IMG/VR virus record: IMGVR_UViG_3300021093_000101
Span: 1 to 53,949 of that record
Reading direction: 5' to 3' (one strand)
DNA length: 53,949 nucleotides
DNA from: a virus
Both the position numbers and the translations under genes were made by a program. Shown here one piece after another: positions 41,974-50,388 of the stretch (the stretch's first letter is position 1; each line of letters opens with the position of its first letter). The notes beneath the pieces were generated by a model. That model was not told the origin of the DNA, searched no databases, and saw nothing but the letters and a program-made list of their open reading frames with translations.

Positions 41974-42690
41974 CTATGGGAAAAAAGTAATGGGCGCTGT
42001 TTCAATATTAACGCCTGGCCACACTTTGCCTCGATGCAAAATTAATGCAGTCATCACGCGCTCGGCTAAGAAAGAAATATAACGACAGTTATATCCTTCA
42101 ATTTGCATAATTTGCTTTTGATGGTTGTCCCAAATAGGCCACATACAGTCAAGAAGCGTTTGCATAATTTCGCAATAGTTTGCATGGTACCCTCGCGCCA
42201 TGATATGACCAAAGAAAACATTCTGATTGAATGCTTGTTCAAGATCAGTGCGGGAAATTGGCATGAAGCCTTTGTCAGCCGCCCATAAAGCAGCTTCGAT
42301 GCCATTCATGCCTTCATGCCCTTCACGGTATTGACGGGCGATGGAAAAAGGAAAGTTGACAGGCTCTGGAATATAAACCGTATCTTCCTTAGAAGGTTCT
42401 AATGCTTCATCGCTCCATTGCCTGCGATATTGAGCATTGCCAATAAATTCATCAGTGGCATTATTAATAAGCCAATAAATACCAGTGAGTTCTGACCACC
42501 ATTTGTTATACGACGAAATATTGTGACCAGCATTGTCCAAAAGCCATCCCGCATGATTTAATTGCAATTGTTCTGCCATGGAAAGATTTTCAGCCCCTAA
42601 TTTCATCCAATACAAAGAAGCGGAGGAGGAATAGCGAGGTTCATTGTCTCCATGACACATCACATAGAGATGGTGATCTTCAGCTTTCAT
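41974..42690 (-). CDS. DUF4422-type glycosyltransferase
   Basis: 238 residues. LTGIYWLINNATDEFIGNAQ followed by YRRQW is the hallmark of DUF4422 (ELTGLYWaWKN...yiGlcHYRR), a family with capsular polysaccharide and galactofuranosyl transferases; YEIMQTLLD- and FMPISRTDLEQ-like segments follow. The His of HYRR is Gln here (QYRR). It overlaps the GT32-like gene by 11 bases, so the two are co-translated. The acceptor is unknown. First of six glycan-related genes inside the head module. Confidence 0.75.
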   Translation of the reverse strand: MKAEDHHLYVMCHGDNEPRYSSSASLYWMKLGAENLSMAEQLQLNHAGWLLDNAGHNISSYNKWWSELTGIYWLINNATDEFIGNAQYRRQWSDEALEPSKEDTVYIPEPVNFPFSIARQYREGHEGMNGIEAALWAADKGFMPISRTDLEQAFNQNVFFGHIMARGYHANYCEIMQTLLDCMWPIWDNHQKQIMQIEGYNCRYISFLAERVMTALILHRGKVWPGVNIETAPITFFP

Positions 42691-43393
42691 AAACCTGCCT
42701 CGCCGCCCATAGTTCGTTGTAATTGTTCACGCCTTTGGCTCCCACGCCAGTCAAATCGCCGCCACCAGAAGGCTTGCTCCATGCAAAAATGGTGCCATCG
42801 GGCAGCACAAATGCACGATTTTTTTGTTGATGAGTGGGAGTGAGTTCAAGATAGTCGCCATAAATAAAATCAGCATCGCCTCCGTTCATGGCCAATGCCT
42901 GTCCGAGCAACGTAGGACCAGTGGGGCACAGTGGAGTAATGCCATAGTATTTTTCTTGACAATTGCCGACAATTAAATCAATTGCATTTTGCAGGGCAAA
43001 GTTATTAGGTTTTGAATAGAGAACAGTGGTAGCGCACGCCCAACTGGTATAACTAAAACGTTGAATGTCTCTAAATGCAAGCCATTTAATTCTGTCGCCA
43101 AGCTCTACTGGCGTAACGCAACGAATAGCAATATCAAAATACCATCCGCCAAGTTTATTGAGAAGACAAAATCTTCCTAAATCAGCCTTGTAAGAATAGG
43201 GCCGAAGCGAATCATAAGCTTCAACCACAGAAGAACAATAATTGTCTGCAATAAATTGGCGAAGCGTGGTTTTGTCGTAAATGGTATGCGTGGCATTTGG
43301 AAACGCTTGTTTAATAGTGCCAGTGGCGTATTGAAGAAAAGGAGAGAGCGATTGATCTTCGCTATCAGAAAGATAAATTTGTGAAATGTGCAT
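42680..43393 (-). CDS. GT32-like glycosyltransferase
   Basis: About 237 residues. SYKADLGRFCLLNKLGGWYF then DIAIRCV matches the DXD region of GT32/Och1-type enzymes (YKADLaRy.iLy..GGiYlDlD), with DIA in place of DXD. PTGPTLLGQALAMNGGDADF is the second conserved block. The enzyme class moves sugars from nucleotide donors. The third position of DXD is changed, so activity is open. It lies 2 bases after the GT4 gene. Confidence 0.75.
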   Translation of the reverse strand: MHISQIYLSDSEDQSLSPFLQYATGTIKQAFPNATHTIYDKTTLRQFIADNYCSSVVEAYDSLRPYSYKADLGRFCLLNKLGGWYFDIAIRCVTPVELGDRIKWLAFRDIQRFSYTSWACATTVLYSKPNNFALQNAIDLIVGNCQEKYYGITPLCPTGPTLLGQALAMNGGDADFIYGDYLELTPTHQQKNRAFVLPDGTIFAWSKPSGGGDLTGVGAKGVNNYNELWAARQVYES

Positions 43394-43395
43394 GA

Positions 43396-44616
43396 TCAAT
43401 CAATGCGAGCGGGAGTGCCAAAACCTTTAAATTCTTTTTGTTTAGTGGTCGCCAATGTACGCTCCACTGCTTTCAGCATTTGCTTGGTGACGTAAGGCCA
43501 AGTGAATGGCTTTTCATGCACGCGATTAAAACACCACTGCCCTGCCTTCGCCAATTCATCGCGGTTTGCATAGTACCAATCCAAAATGTCGCAAAGACTT
43601 TCGGGCGATGCTTGACCGCGCTCTAGTCCATAGTTTCTATCAGTTTCCCAGCTTTCAATGGCAATGCGAGGAATGTCATGAAAAATTTCTTTCAAGCTTG
43701 TATGGTCGGGAACAATTTGAGCCACGCCAGTTGCGGCATGTTCAGTGTTTACAAGCCCCCAACCCTCACCTAGACAAGTATTGATGCCCACGTCTGCAGC
43801 ATTGTACACTTCGTTAAGTTTTTCAACAGGAAGGCAATTATGAGTGGAGAATTGTGGGCTACTAAGAATAAGTTTGCCAGTTGGGTCGTAGCCTTTATCG
43901 CGAGCCACTCGCTTAAACAACGGAACAATTTCCCATCCCATATCTTTGGCGCCCATATTGAGCCATAGGCGAGCATCTGGCTTATCTTTTGCAAATTGAA
44001 CGAAGCCTTTGATGGTTAAATCAATGCGCTTGCGAGGCTGATTTCTGTTGCCATTGAAGACGATAAACACATCTTCTGGCACTCCCAAGCTCTTTCGGCA
44101 TTCATTCTTATCAATGGGAAAAAATTTAGTGAAATCAGTGCCGTGACCAATGATGTCAATTGGCTTGGTGTAGCCCATTTTTTCAAGCTCAAGCTTGCCA
44201 AATTCTGTGTAGGTGGCAAGTCCATCCCATTCGTTAATGCTCTCTAGAAGCTCCGGGAAAAGCCCGTAGCTGTCAATAGGAGTGTAGGTGAACCACTTAA
44301 AGCCAATGCTTTCCTGGAAGGGCTTAGCTGCTTTCCAGAGACTGATAGCGCACCAAATATCATTTGTCACCCACACCAAGTCGGGTTTAATAATTTGAAC
44401 TAGTTCGCCAATGCGATGAGAGCCAAACGGGTCGGAACCATGCACCATGGCTGGATACATTTTGCAATATTCGTGCATTGGCGTAGGGTCACCATGCCAA
44501 TTTACTGCGAGCACATGCACTTCATGCTCTTTTGCCAATGCGGGCAGAAGATATTCCGCCACTCGCCCAAAACCAGTTTGCACACTTGCGTCGCCGCAAT
44601 AAAGAATTTTGGCCAC
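43396..44616 (-). CDS. GT4-family glycosyltransferase
   Basis: 406 residues, two Rossmann domains (GT-B). N-terminal ILYCGDASVQTGFGRVAEYL and HVLAVNWHGD; linker IIGHGTDFTKFFPI; C-terminal NGNRNQPRKRIDLTIKGFVQ, DVGINTCLGEGWGLVNTEHA, with the Glu-x7-Glu-like donor loop (GEGWGLVNTE). These are GT4 retaining-transferase signatures. Likely donor UDP- or GDP-sugar. It starts the minus-strand transferase trio, divergent from the FAD oxidoreductase with 61 bases between. Confidence 0.88.
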   Translation of the reverse strand: MAKILYCGDASVQTGFGRVAEYLLPALAKEHEVHVLAVNWHGDPTPMHEYCKMYPAMVHGSDPFGSHRIGELVQIIKPDLVWVTNDIWCAISLWKAAKPFQESIGFKWFTYTPIDSYGLFPELLESINEWDGLATYTEFGKLELEKMGYTKPIDIIGHGTDFTKFFPIDKNECRKSLGVPEDVFIVFNGNRNQPRKRIDLTIKGFVQFAKDKPDARLWLNMGAKDMGWEIVPLFKRVARDKGYDPTGKLILSSPQFSTHNCLPVEKLNEVYNAADVGINTCLGEGWGLVNTEHAATGVAQIVPDHTSLKEIFHDIPRIAIESWETDRNYGLERGQASPESLCDILDWYYANRDELAKAGQWCFNRVHEKPFTWPYVTKQMLKAVERTLATTKQKEFKGFGTPARID

Positions 44617-44677
44617 AAAACCATTAAAGCTTGCTCAATAATACAAGGCTTTTAGACTGTGGCAAAGGGAAGGCGAC

Positions 44678-45658
44678 ATGCGCATCGCAATTATTGGCGC
44701 GGGATGGACTGGCTGTCATTTAGCGGCAACGCTCATGAAGGAGCATGAAATTATCCTTATTGATAAGGAAGGGCAGCCTTTTTGCGGCACGTCACAAATC
44801 AATCAAAATCGCTTGCATCTTGGTTATCACTACGCCAGGAATAAAGCCACCCGAGATATGTGCCGCAATACATTTGCTCGATTTATGCAGGATTATGGCC
44901 ACCTAACGGATGGCATGAACAATAATTTCTATGCCGTGCCGCAAAACGAAAGTTTGTTGGACTATGGCACCATTGCTCAAATTTTTAGCGATGGTTGGGA
45001 GCATGAGGAGGTAAGCGCTTCGTTTCTTTTGCAGACAGAAGCCGTCATTCGCACGCAAGAGCGCTTCATCTCGCCATTGGCGGCACAGCGCTTTTTTGCC
45101 GACTTGCTAAAAGATGTGCTTTGGCAAGAAGATATTAAGCAAAGTGATATTAATGGATTAAAAGAAAAATATGATTTAGTGCTGGACTGCACAAACAATA
45201 CTTTGCTTCGTCCTTTGCACAATGACTATTTTGAAACAGTGGCAATGTTTCTCTATAGCAAGAAGAAGACTTTGCCCTTTGACGCCCTCACTTATATTGA
45301 CGGCCCATTGTTCTCTTTCTATCCCTACGAGCACGGTTTAGTTTCTTTTAGCCACGTAGAGGATAGCATCATTGATGCGGCCAAAATGCCCATTGCTTGC
45401 TATCCATGCAGCACCACTAAGCTGAAGCAGGCAAGAGAAAGGGCTGAACTGCATGCAAGACTTTACTGGCCATCTATGAATGATTACTTGTCTTACGAAG
45501 AAACAGTGGTATCAATGAAAAGTAAGCGAGCAAATGCCAGCGCTTATAGGGCTCCGTTATTTCGCCAGCAAGATAATTTGCTCTCCATTTTTACAGGCAA
45601 AATTCAAGGCATTTATGCCATTGAAGAGCGCGTAAGGCAAACCATTCAAGGCTTATAA
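44678..45658 (+). CDS. FAD-dependent oxidoreductase (DAO-like)
   Basis: 326 residues. IAIIGAGWTGCHLAATLMKE then EIILIDKEGQPFCGTS is the GxGxxG dinucleotide-binding start with the acidic end of strand 2; NQNRLHLGYHYARN resembles the conserved ASxxNxGxxHxGxYY block of DAO-type flavoenzymes. Length and setting among sugar genes also recall UDP-galactopyranose mutase, but its motifs are not clear. It is the only plus-strand gene in the glycan block; AAGGGAAGG precedes the ATG. Its 3' end overlaps the isomerase gene by 13 bases. Confidence 0.75.
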   Translation: MRIAIIGAGWTGCHLAATLMKEHEIILIDKEGQPFCGTSQINQNRLHLGYHYARNKATRDMCRNTFARFMQDYGHLTDGMNNNFYAVPQNESLLDYGTIAQIFSDGWEHEEVSASFLLQTEAVIRTQERFISPLAAQRFFADLLKDVLWQEDIKQSDINGLKEKYDLVLDCTNNTLLRPLHNDYFETVAMFLYSKKKTLPFDALTYIDGPLFSFYPYEHGLVSFSHVEDSIIDAAKMPIACYPCSTTKLKQARERAELHARLYWPSMNDYLSYEETVVSMKSKRANASAYRAPLFRQQDNLLSIFTGKIQGIYAIEERVRQTIQGL

Positions 45659-46356
45659 ATTTCAGCAAAAAGATGATATTCGCCTGGATGTCGCTGACAG
45701 TGCAACAATTCGCGCACCACTGCTTGCGAATAACCACTACTTCTTAATGCGCTAGCAAAATTAATATGATCGTCATCTTCAACGATGCGACCAATGTCTT
45801 TATCACTTACATGCACATGGGCAATATATGGAAAGTAACCGTACAACACATCAGCGGGGCATTGATCTTCTAACCATGAATTAGAAGTGTCGATCATGGT
45901 ACGCACTGCCTTAAATTGATATGGAAGTATGGCTTCTACGATTTCGCTAACTGTAAAAAAATAATTTCCCCCATAATGTCTCGCAATTGGTTCAATGCAA
46001 ATGATGGTATTGTTTTCCGCAAAATCATCGTCAAATTTCTTTAATACGCTTAGCAATGTATGGTAACTACCTTTACGCAGGCCGGGACTGCCGAGAACCA
46101 TGCGCTGTAAATGCAAGCGCTGTGCACATTCTAAAAGCCATTTGAAATGTTTTTCCAAGTTGCAAGTATCGGTGAAAGAGTCAATGGGGACGCCCCAAAA
46201 CAATGATTGAGCTGAATAAATTTGCAAATAACCAGTAAATAACTGTTGGCGCCGCGCCGGTACAACTTCCAAAAGCTCAATGCCATCAGGAAGATGCAAC
46301 AATACTTCGCTTTGATTTTCAGGCTCCCACCCGATGGCGCTAATTCCGAGTTTCAT
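45646..46356 (-). CDS. Sugar phosphate isomerase/epimerase (TIM barrel)
   Basis: 236 residues from the ATG at 46356. GISAIGWEPENQSEVL starts the barrel; CIEPIARHYGGNYFFTVSEI carries the first metal Glu, MIDTSNSW the Asp, HVHVSDKDIG the His pair, and HLFAEIYKP the last Glu, the set found in AP-endonuclease-2/xylose-isomerase-like epimerases. It probably interconverts a sugar or keto-sugar. It overlaps the SDR gene (17 bases), so they form a pair. Confidence 0.8.
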   Translation of the reverse strand: MKLGISAIGWEPENQSEVLLHLPDGIELLEVVPARRQQLFTGYLQIYSAQSLFWGVPIDSFTDTCNLEKHFKWLLECAQRLHLQRMVLGSPGLRKGSYHTLLSVLKKFDDDFAENNTIICIEPIARHYGGNYFFTVSEIVEAILPYQFKAVRTMIDTSNSWLEDQCPADVLYGYFPYIAHVHVSDKDIGRIVEDDDHINFASALRSSGYSQAVVRELLHCQRHPGEYHLFAEIYKP

Positions 46357-47089
46357 CGACAAATTCCTTAATTCCCTTTAAAGATGATTGGGCGTCGCAG
46401 ATATAGCCAGTGGGAGAAAAAATTGTGCGGTAGTCGTAGCGCACTGTCTGGCCGTAATTTACTTTGTCAATATACTCTGGAAAACATTCCTTCAAGAGAA
46501 TAGTGGTATCCAATGGTTCGGGGAATAAATTAATAACGCGATTGGCAGGTGCATTTTGCGTGTCTTCCCAAAGATGATTTAAGTTGTACCATTGATAAAA
46601 AGAATTGCCATTAATTTTGTCAATGTTATTGTCGTTAATTAAGTCAAATAAGATGTTCTTTTTGATGAGGCGATGGAAAAGAGCGGGCAGGCGAATGATT
46701 GTCACTTCTTTGATGGACAATGGCCTCACTAGCATTTCAAACAAAAAGCGATTACTCCCATAGTCCACCCCGTTCATGCGCGGGAAATACCTTTCATCCA
46801 CTAATAATGGCGAGTGCAAATATACGTCAATGGTGGAATAGACAAAAACTTTTCTCGCCTGTGCACGTTGAAGTACGCTGACAATATTGATAATATTTTC
46901 CAGATCGGCCAGTGGCTGTTGATTTACCTTCCATTTTGCTGCTGGCAGGCAAGCTAGATATAAAGCATCAATGTATGGACAAACAGCAGGTAGCTCTTCA
47001 ATATTTTGCGAATTGAAGCAATAATCAAAACCAGTCTGTTCGCGCAGCACTGAGCCGATTAAGCCCGTGCTTCCCACCAGAACCTTCAT
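46340..47089 (-). CDS. NAD-dependent sugar epimerase/dehydratase (SDR)
   Basis: 249 residues. VLVGSTGLIGSVLREQ is the extended-SDR GxxGxxG motif; LYLACLPAAKW and VFVYSTIDVY hold the catalytic Ser/Thr strand; YGSNRFLFEMLV stands for YxxxK with Arg in place of Lys; IRLPALFH follows. Relatives are dTDP-4-dehydrorhamnose reductase-like and NAD epimerases, though this one is shorter than most (usual 280-330). Likely step: nucleotide-sugar modification. It directly follows MuF on the minus strand. Confidence 0.78.
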   Translation of the reverse strand: MKVLVGSTGLIGSVLREQTGFDYCFNSQNIEELPAVCPYIDALYLACLPAAKWKVNQQPLADLENIINIVSVLQRAQARKVFVYSTIDVYLHSPLLVDERYFPRMNGVDYGSNRFLFEMLVRPLSIKEVTIIRLPALFHRLIKKNILFDLINDNNIDKINGNSFYQWYNLNHLWEDTQNAPANRVINLFPEPLDTTILLKECFPEYIDKVNYGQTVRYDYRTIFSPTGYICDAQSSLKGIKEFVDETRN

Positions 47090-47105
47090 GCCAAATCAGC
47101 AATGG

Positions 47106-47783
47106 TCACACTATAACGGCGGGAGCTTGTTGGCGAAAGTATTCAACTGAACACTTGCATCTAGCTCTGCATGCACATCGCTGTCCCGGCATAGGGAGGC
47201 TTCCAATAGGGACGATTCCACGAGCGGCATAGTCCAAACAATCTTGACAATGCTGCGCCTGTGCGTCTAATTTGCGTCGCATGAGAGAGAATCCTCGTTC
47301 TTGTTCACGAAGTTCTGTTCCCTGCCAGTAAGAACCACGAACGCTTTGAGCATATAAGCCAATGCGAGCCATAGCCATGGGAGTAGAAACGCGGCTAGAA
47401 AGCAAATCGCGAACAAAATTTTGAAGATAACCATATTCCAAACGAAGCCTTTGACCAATACGACCAAATTCTGCACTTCCCATAGTCTCTCTTCCGCCAT
47501 AGCCAATAATTGCTGCTTGAATATGAGCGCTTTTAATTGCTTCGCGGACACTCCCTTGCCATTGATCAAGCGTAATTTGGCCATCACTCAGCATGCGCGT
47601 ATAGCGCTTTAACAAGCTTTCCAGTTTATCAATGCGCTTATCCACCAATTGGCCAACTGAAGCCTTGCTTAAAAATTTGCCGCGCTCATCTCGGTAACGA
47701 CCAGTAATACGGTCATAAGACCAGGCAGCGTCCATTCTCGCGGACAACACTGCCTGTCTAAATGAAGACAAATCATTCAGCAT
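47106..47783 (-). CDS. MuF-like minor head protein
   Basis: 225 residues from the ATG at 47783, overlapping the portal stop. An N-terminal helical part has RITGRYRDERGKFLSKASVG and LTLDQWQ-type sequence (ITLDQWQGSVREAIKSAHIQ). The C-terminal Cys-rich end, HCQDCLDYAARGIVPIGSLP then GQRCACRARCKCSVEY, is the MuF-type HxxC...C finger (C..C...G..PpG...C...C.C). It follows portal, the standard order. Role: minor capsid protein, perhaps ejected. Confidence 0.8.
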   Translation of the reverse strand: MLNDLSSFRQAVLSARMDAAWSYDRITGRYRDERGKFLSKASVGQLVDKRIDKLESLLKRYTRMLSDGQITLDQWQGSVREAIKSAHIQAAIIGYGGRETMGSAEFGRIGQRLRLEYGYLQNFVRDLLSSRVSTPMAMARIGLYAQSVRGSYWQGTELREQERGFSLMRRKLDAQAQHCQDCLDYAARGIVPIGSLPMPGQRCACRARCKCSVEYFRQQAPAVIV

Positions 47784-49824
47784 CGCCAGCTTCCAAGAGA
47801 TCCTGAAATTTTGCAGGCGCTTCTTCTTTCCATTCGGACAATGCCTTGTCAATGTCCTCGTCGGAAATAAAAGCAGCTTCATCGATGCCGCCAAGCATCA
47901 ACCCTTCCACTTTCATGGGATCAATAGCATCCACCTTGCTGCTCACATTCTTGGCTGGTCCGCGCCGTTCGGGGTCGGGATCGGCTTTGCGCTTGCGAGC
48001 AACAATAGTCTGACGCTCTTCTTTGCTCATCGCCTGAGCCTTGGCCTGCGGCAAGCATTTAGGCTTGCCTTCTTTTTCTTCGCGGCCACCACAAGGCCCA
48101 AGAATTTCACCATTAGCACCAATCCTCACCCATTTTTCCTTAAACCATTGCTCAAGATCATCAGCATGAATTTCTCCTTCATCGCCCTTAAAAGCGCCAC
48201 TTAAAGAGCCATGCTTTTTCTTATACATCTCTTTATAGCTTTTTACCACATAACCACTCGCATAAGCCGAAGGCCACACCTTAAACTTTGCCTTTGCCGC
48301 AGCAGTAGCGCGGGAATGAAGCTCCTTGTCTGTGAATTTTACGTCGCCACGAATCTCTTCTAAATCTCGCGGCAGAAACAAACCAGCGGCATCTGCCACC
48401 TCCCGACTTCCGTCCATGGGAAGAGTGCCATTCTCTTCATTCAATGGGTCGCGTCCGCCAGGGGGCACATTCATTTTTCCCGGCTGCATCGGCAACTCGC
48501 GAACCACAGACGGATCAAGCGTGAGTTCCATGGACCATTCCGAGCCGCCATAGCGAGCATCTGCCACTTCCTTCGGAGTGAGCACGCCCAGTTGGATGTA
48601 ACGACCATCAACAGCAGCCACGCGAGCCCTTACGTCTGCCTTTTCGCGCTCATTAAGTTCAAACAAATCATTAAACTTGACGCGCCACGATTCAGGCAAG
48701 CGTCCACTAGTTGGGCCAGTGCGACTCAACATGATGTATTCCATCAACTTCTTCAGGGGACGATGGAAAGTGGCTTGTTGGTAATCTGCCAACGTTTTAG
48801 CAAAATCACGCTCTTCGCTTCTGCCAGTAGAGCCAAGGCCACTAGGGCTTTCGCCAAACAAAATCGTATGAGGAATCTTGGAGGCGCCAATAATATCCAC
48901 GCGCATTTTTTCCAGGATCTCGCCCACGCCGCCAAAATTGCGACTAATAAAAGCCAGCTCTTCTTTTTCTGCATCAATGGCATAGCCGCGATAAACGCTC
49001 TTGCTCATATCGTTTAGCACAAGACGATCCCTTACGTCTTTCTCCTTACCAGCAGCAAGCATTTGTGACAGGCCACGAATTTTATGCACAAAAATATCAA
49101 ACTCGCTTAAAAGCGTGGCAGCAGAATTTAAGCCGGTCCAGTAGTGCTTAAAGCTTTCATAGACAGTCTGCAAACTGCTCATTCCCCACCCATAGTTTCT
49201 CTGCCTAATGCGATAGGGAAGCCAGTCACCATCAAAGCGCAAAATGCGATCTTTATGAATGTACGTAAGCTGGGGCTGGCGGATGAGATCGCCAGAAATA
49301 ATTTGATAGTACGTTGCCTTGGAATAGTCGTATAGATTCTCTTCGTTGATAACTGGCGCAATCTGCCAGCGATCCAGCACTTCCATGCCTTCCACGGCAT
49401 AAATCTTGCTTTTGTCCACTGGCTGGTCAGCGGGACGACCATCGTCGATGTAAAGAAGAATGACAGAGCCGCCGTAAAGCCTTGCATTTTTGCTGGCTAG
49501 CATAAAATTTTCAAGGATGTGCAAGTCCTCAATCGCTTGCTCCACTCCCACCACTTCCTCAGCAGCAGCGCCTTCTCCTCCAAACAGCACCTTGAAGCCC
49601 TTGCGCGTGGCCTGTTCTGCATAGATGTCCACAATGCGACGCGGCAACCATTCGCCATAGAGAGCTTCAAGCTCCTCTTGAGCCAAGAAAACAATGGGCT
49701 GAGCGTTGGTATAAAGACTCTTGTCCCTGCCTGGCATTCCCATGCCCGTCAGAGCATTGGCAAGACCATCGTTCCGCAGGCCAGCGGCAGTGGCATGTCC
49801 TAAATCTACGCTTTCTTCAGACAT
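47773..49824 (-). CDS. Portal protein (DUF1073-like) with C-terminal extra domain
   Basis: 683 residues. The portal part, about 25-450: VDIYAEQATRKGFKVLFGGE, NARLYGGSVILLYIDDGRPA, VHKIRGLSQMLAAGKEKDVR, IPHTILFGESPSGLGSTGRS, matches DUF1073 portals (ILFGxSPxGlgATGxxe). From about 500 an unusual domain follows: AKFKVWPSAYASGYVVKSYK, LEQWFKEKWVRIGANGEILG, PCGG and KPKCLPQAKAQAMSKEERQT, a pattern seen as free or fused domain in aquatic phages. The portal forms the packaging ring at the capsid vertex. Confidence 0.88.
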   Translation of the reverse strand: MSEESVDLGHATAAGLRNDGLANALTGMGMPGRDKSLYTNAQPIVFLAQEELEALYGEWLPRRIVDIYAEQATRKGFKVLFGGEGAAAEEVVGVEQAIEDLHILENFMLASKNARLYGGSVILLYIDDGRPADQPVDKSKIYAVEGMEVLDRWQIAPVINEENLYDYSKATYYQIISGDLIRQPQLTYIHKDRILRFDGDWLPYRIRQRNYGWGMSSLQTVYESFKHYWTGLNSAATLLSEFDIFVHKIRGLSQMLAAGKEKDVRDRLVLNDMSKSVYRGYAIDAEKEELAFISRNFGGVGEILEKMRVDIIGASKIPHTILFGESPSGLGSTGRSEERDFAKTLADYQQATFHRPLKKLMEYIMLSRTGPTSGRLPESWRVKFNDLFELNEREKADVRARVAAVDGRYIQLGVLTPKEVADARYGGSEWSMELTLDPSVVRELPMQPGKMNVPPGGRDPLNEENGTLPMDGSREVADAAGLFLPRDLEEIRGDVKFTDKELHSRATAAAKAKFKVWPSAYASGYVVKSYKEMYKKKHGSLSGAFKGDEGEIHADDLEQWFKEKWVRIGANGEILGPCGGREEKEGKPKCLPQAKAQAMSKEERQTIVARKRKADPDPERRGPAKNVSSKVDAIDPMKVEGLMLGGIDEAAFISDEDIDKALSEWKEEAPAKFQDLLEAGDAE

Positions 49825-49890
49825 TGTTCAGAATGATGGGCTTGTCACTATTCTAGAAGCGGTTAAGATGTGCAGGAAGTTTTGGTGTTT

Positions 49891-50388
49891 ATGCCCACTC
49901 CCATTGAATTTGTCTTCTCCGAAGAGGAAAGAAAGCAAGCGATGGAGGAGGGATTGAGGCGGCAAGGCGTCAACGAAGCCAAAGGACTTCGTGGGCGGAA
50001 TAAAGGGGCGGCAGTGGGCCAGAAGGCTCTTGACATTCATTTGCTTGGCGCGGCGGGGGAAATGGCAGTAGCTTCATATTTGGGCATGAAAGACCACCTT
50101 TATAAAGAAAGCGAGGCTAGACGCGGTTCAGACGACTTGCCTGGCATCGATATAAAAACACGCTCGAAACACTCATACGATTTAATTGTGCAACGTAGTG
50201 AAAATCCAGCAAAAAAGTTTATCCTGGTTACTATTGAAAACAAAACCACTTTCATTCATGGCTGGTGTTATGGCCATGAAGCCATGCAGGAACAATATTG
50301 GGCTGACCCAGCACGGGGGCGTCCTGCATATTTCGTTCCTAAGGAAGCTTTAAAACCATTGTCGTCTCTTCAAGATGCTGCGCTGTAG
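49891..50388 (+). CDS. PD-(D/E)XK nuclease-like protein next to terminase
   Basis: 165 residues from the ATG at 49891; AGGAAG lies 11 bases upstream. HLLGAAGEMAVASYLGM (helix with Glu), GSDDLPGIDIKTRSKHSYDL (Asp ... Ile-x-Lys) gives the E-x(n)-D-x(n)-IxK order of PD-(D/E)XK folds; FILVTIENKTTFIHGWCYGH is the next strand. It overlaps terL by 14 bases, suggesting a packaging-linked or replication-end role. It does not resemble a small terminase. Confidence 0.65.
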   Translation: MPTPIEFVFSEEERKQAMEEGLRRQGVNEAKGLRGRNKGAAVGQKALDIHLLGAAGEMAVASYLGMKDHLYKESEARRGSDDLPGIDIKTRSKHSYDLIVQRSENPAKKFILVTIENKTTFIHGWCYGHEAMQEQYWADPARGRPAYFVPKEALKPLSSLQDAAL

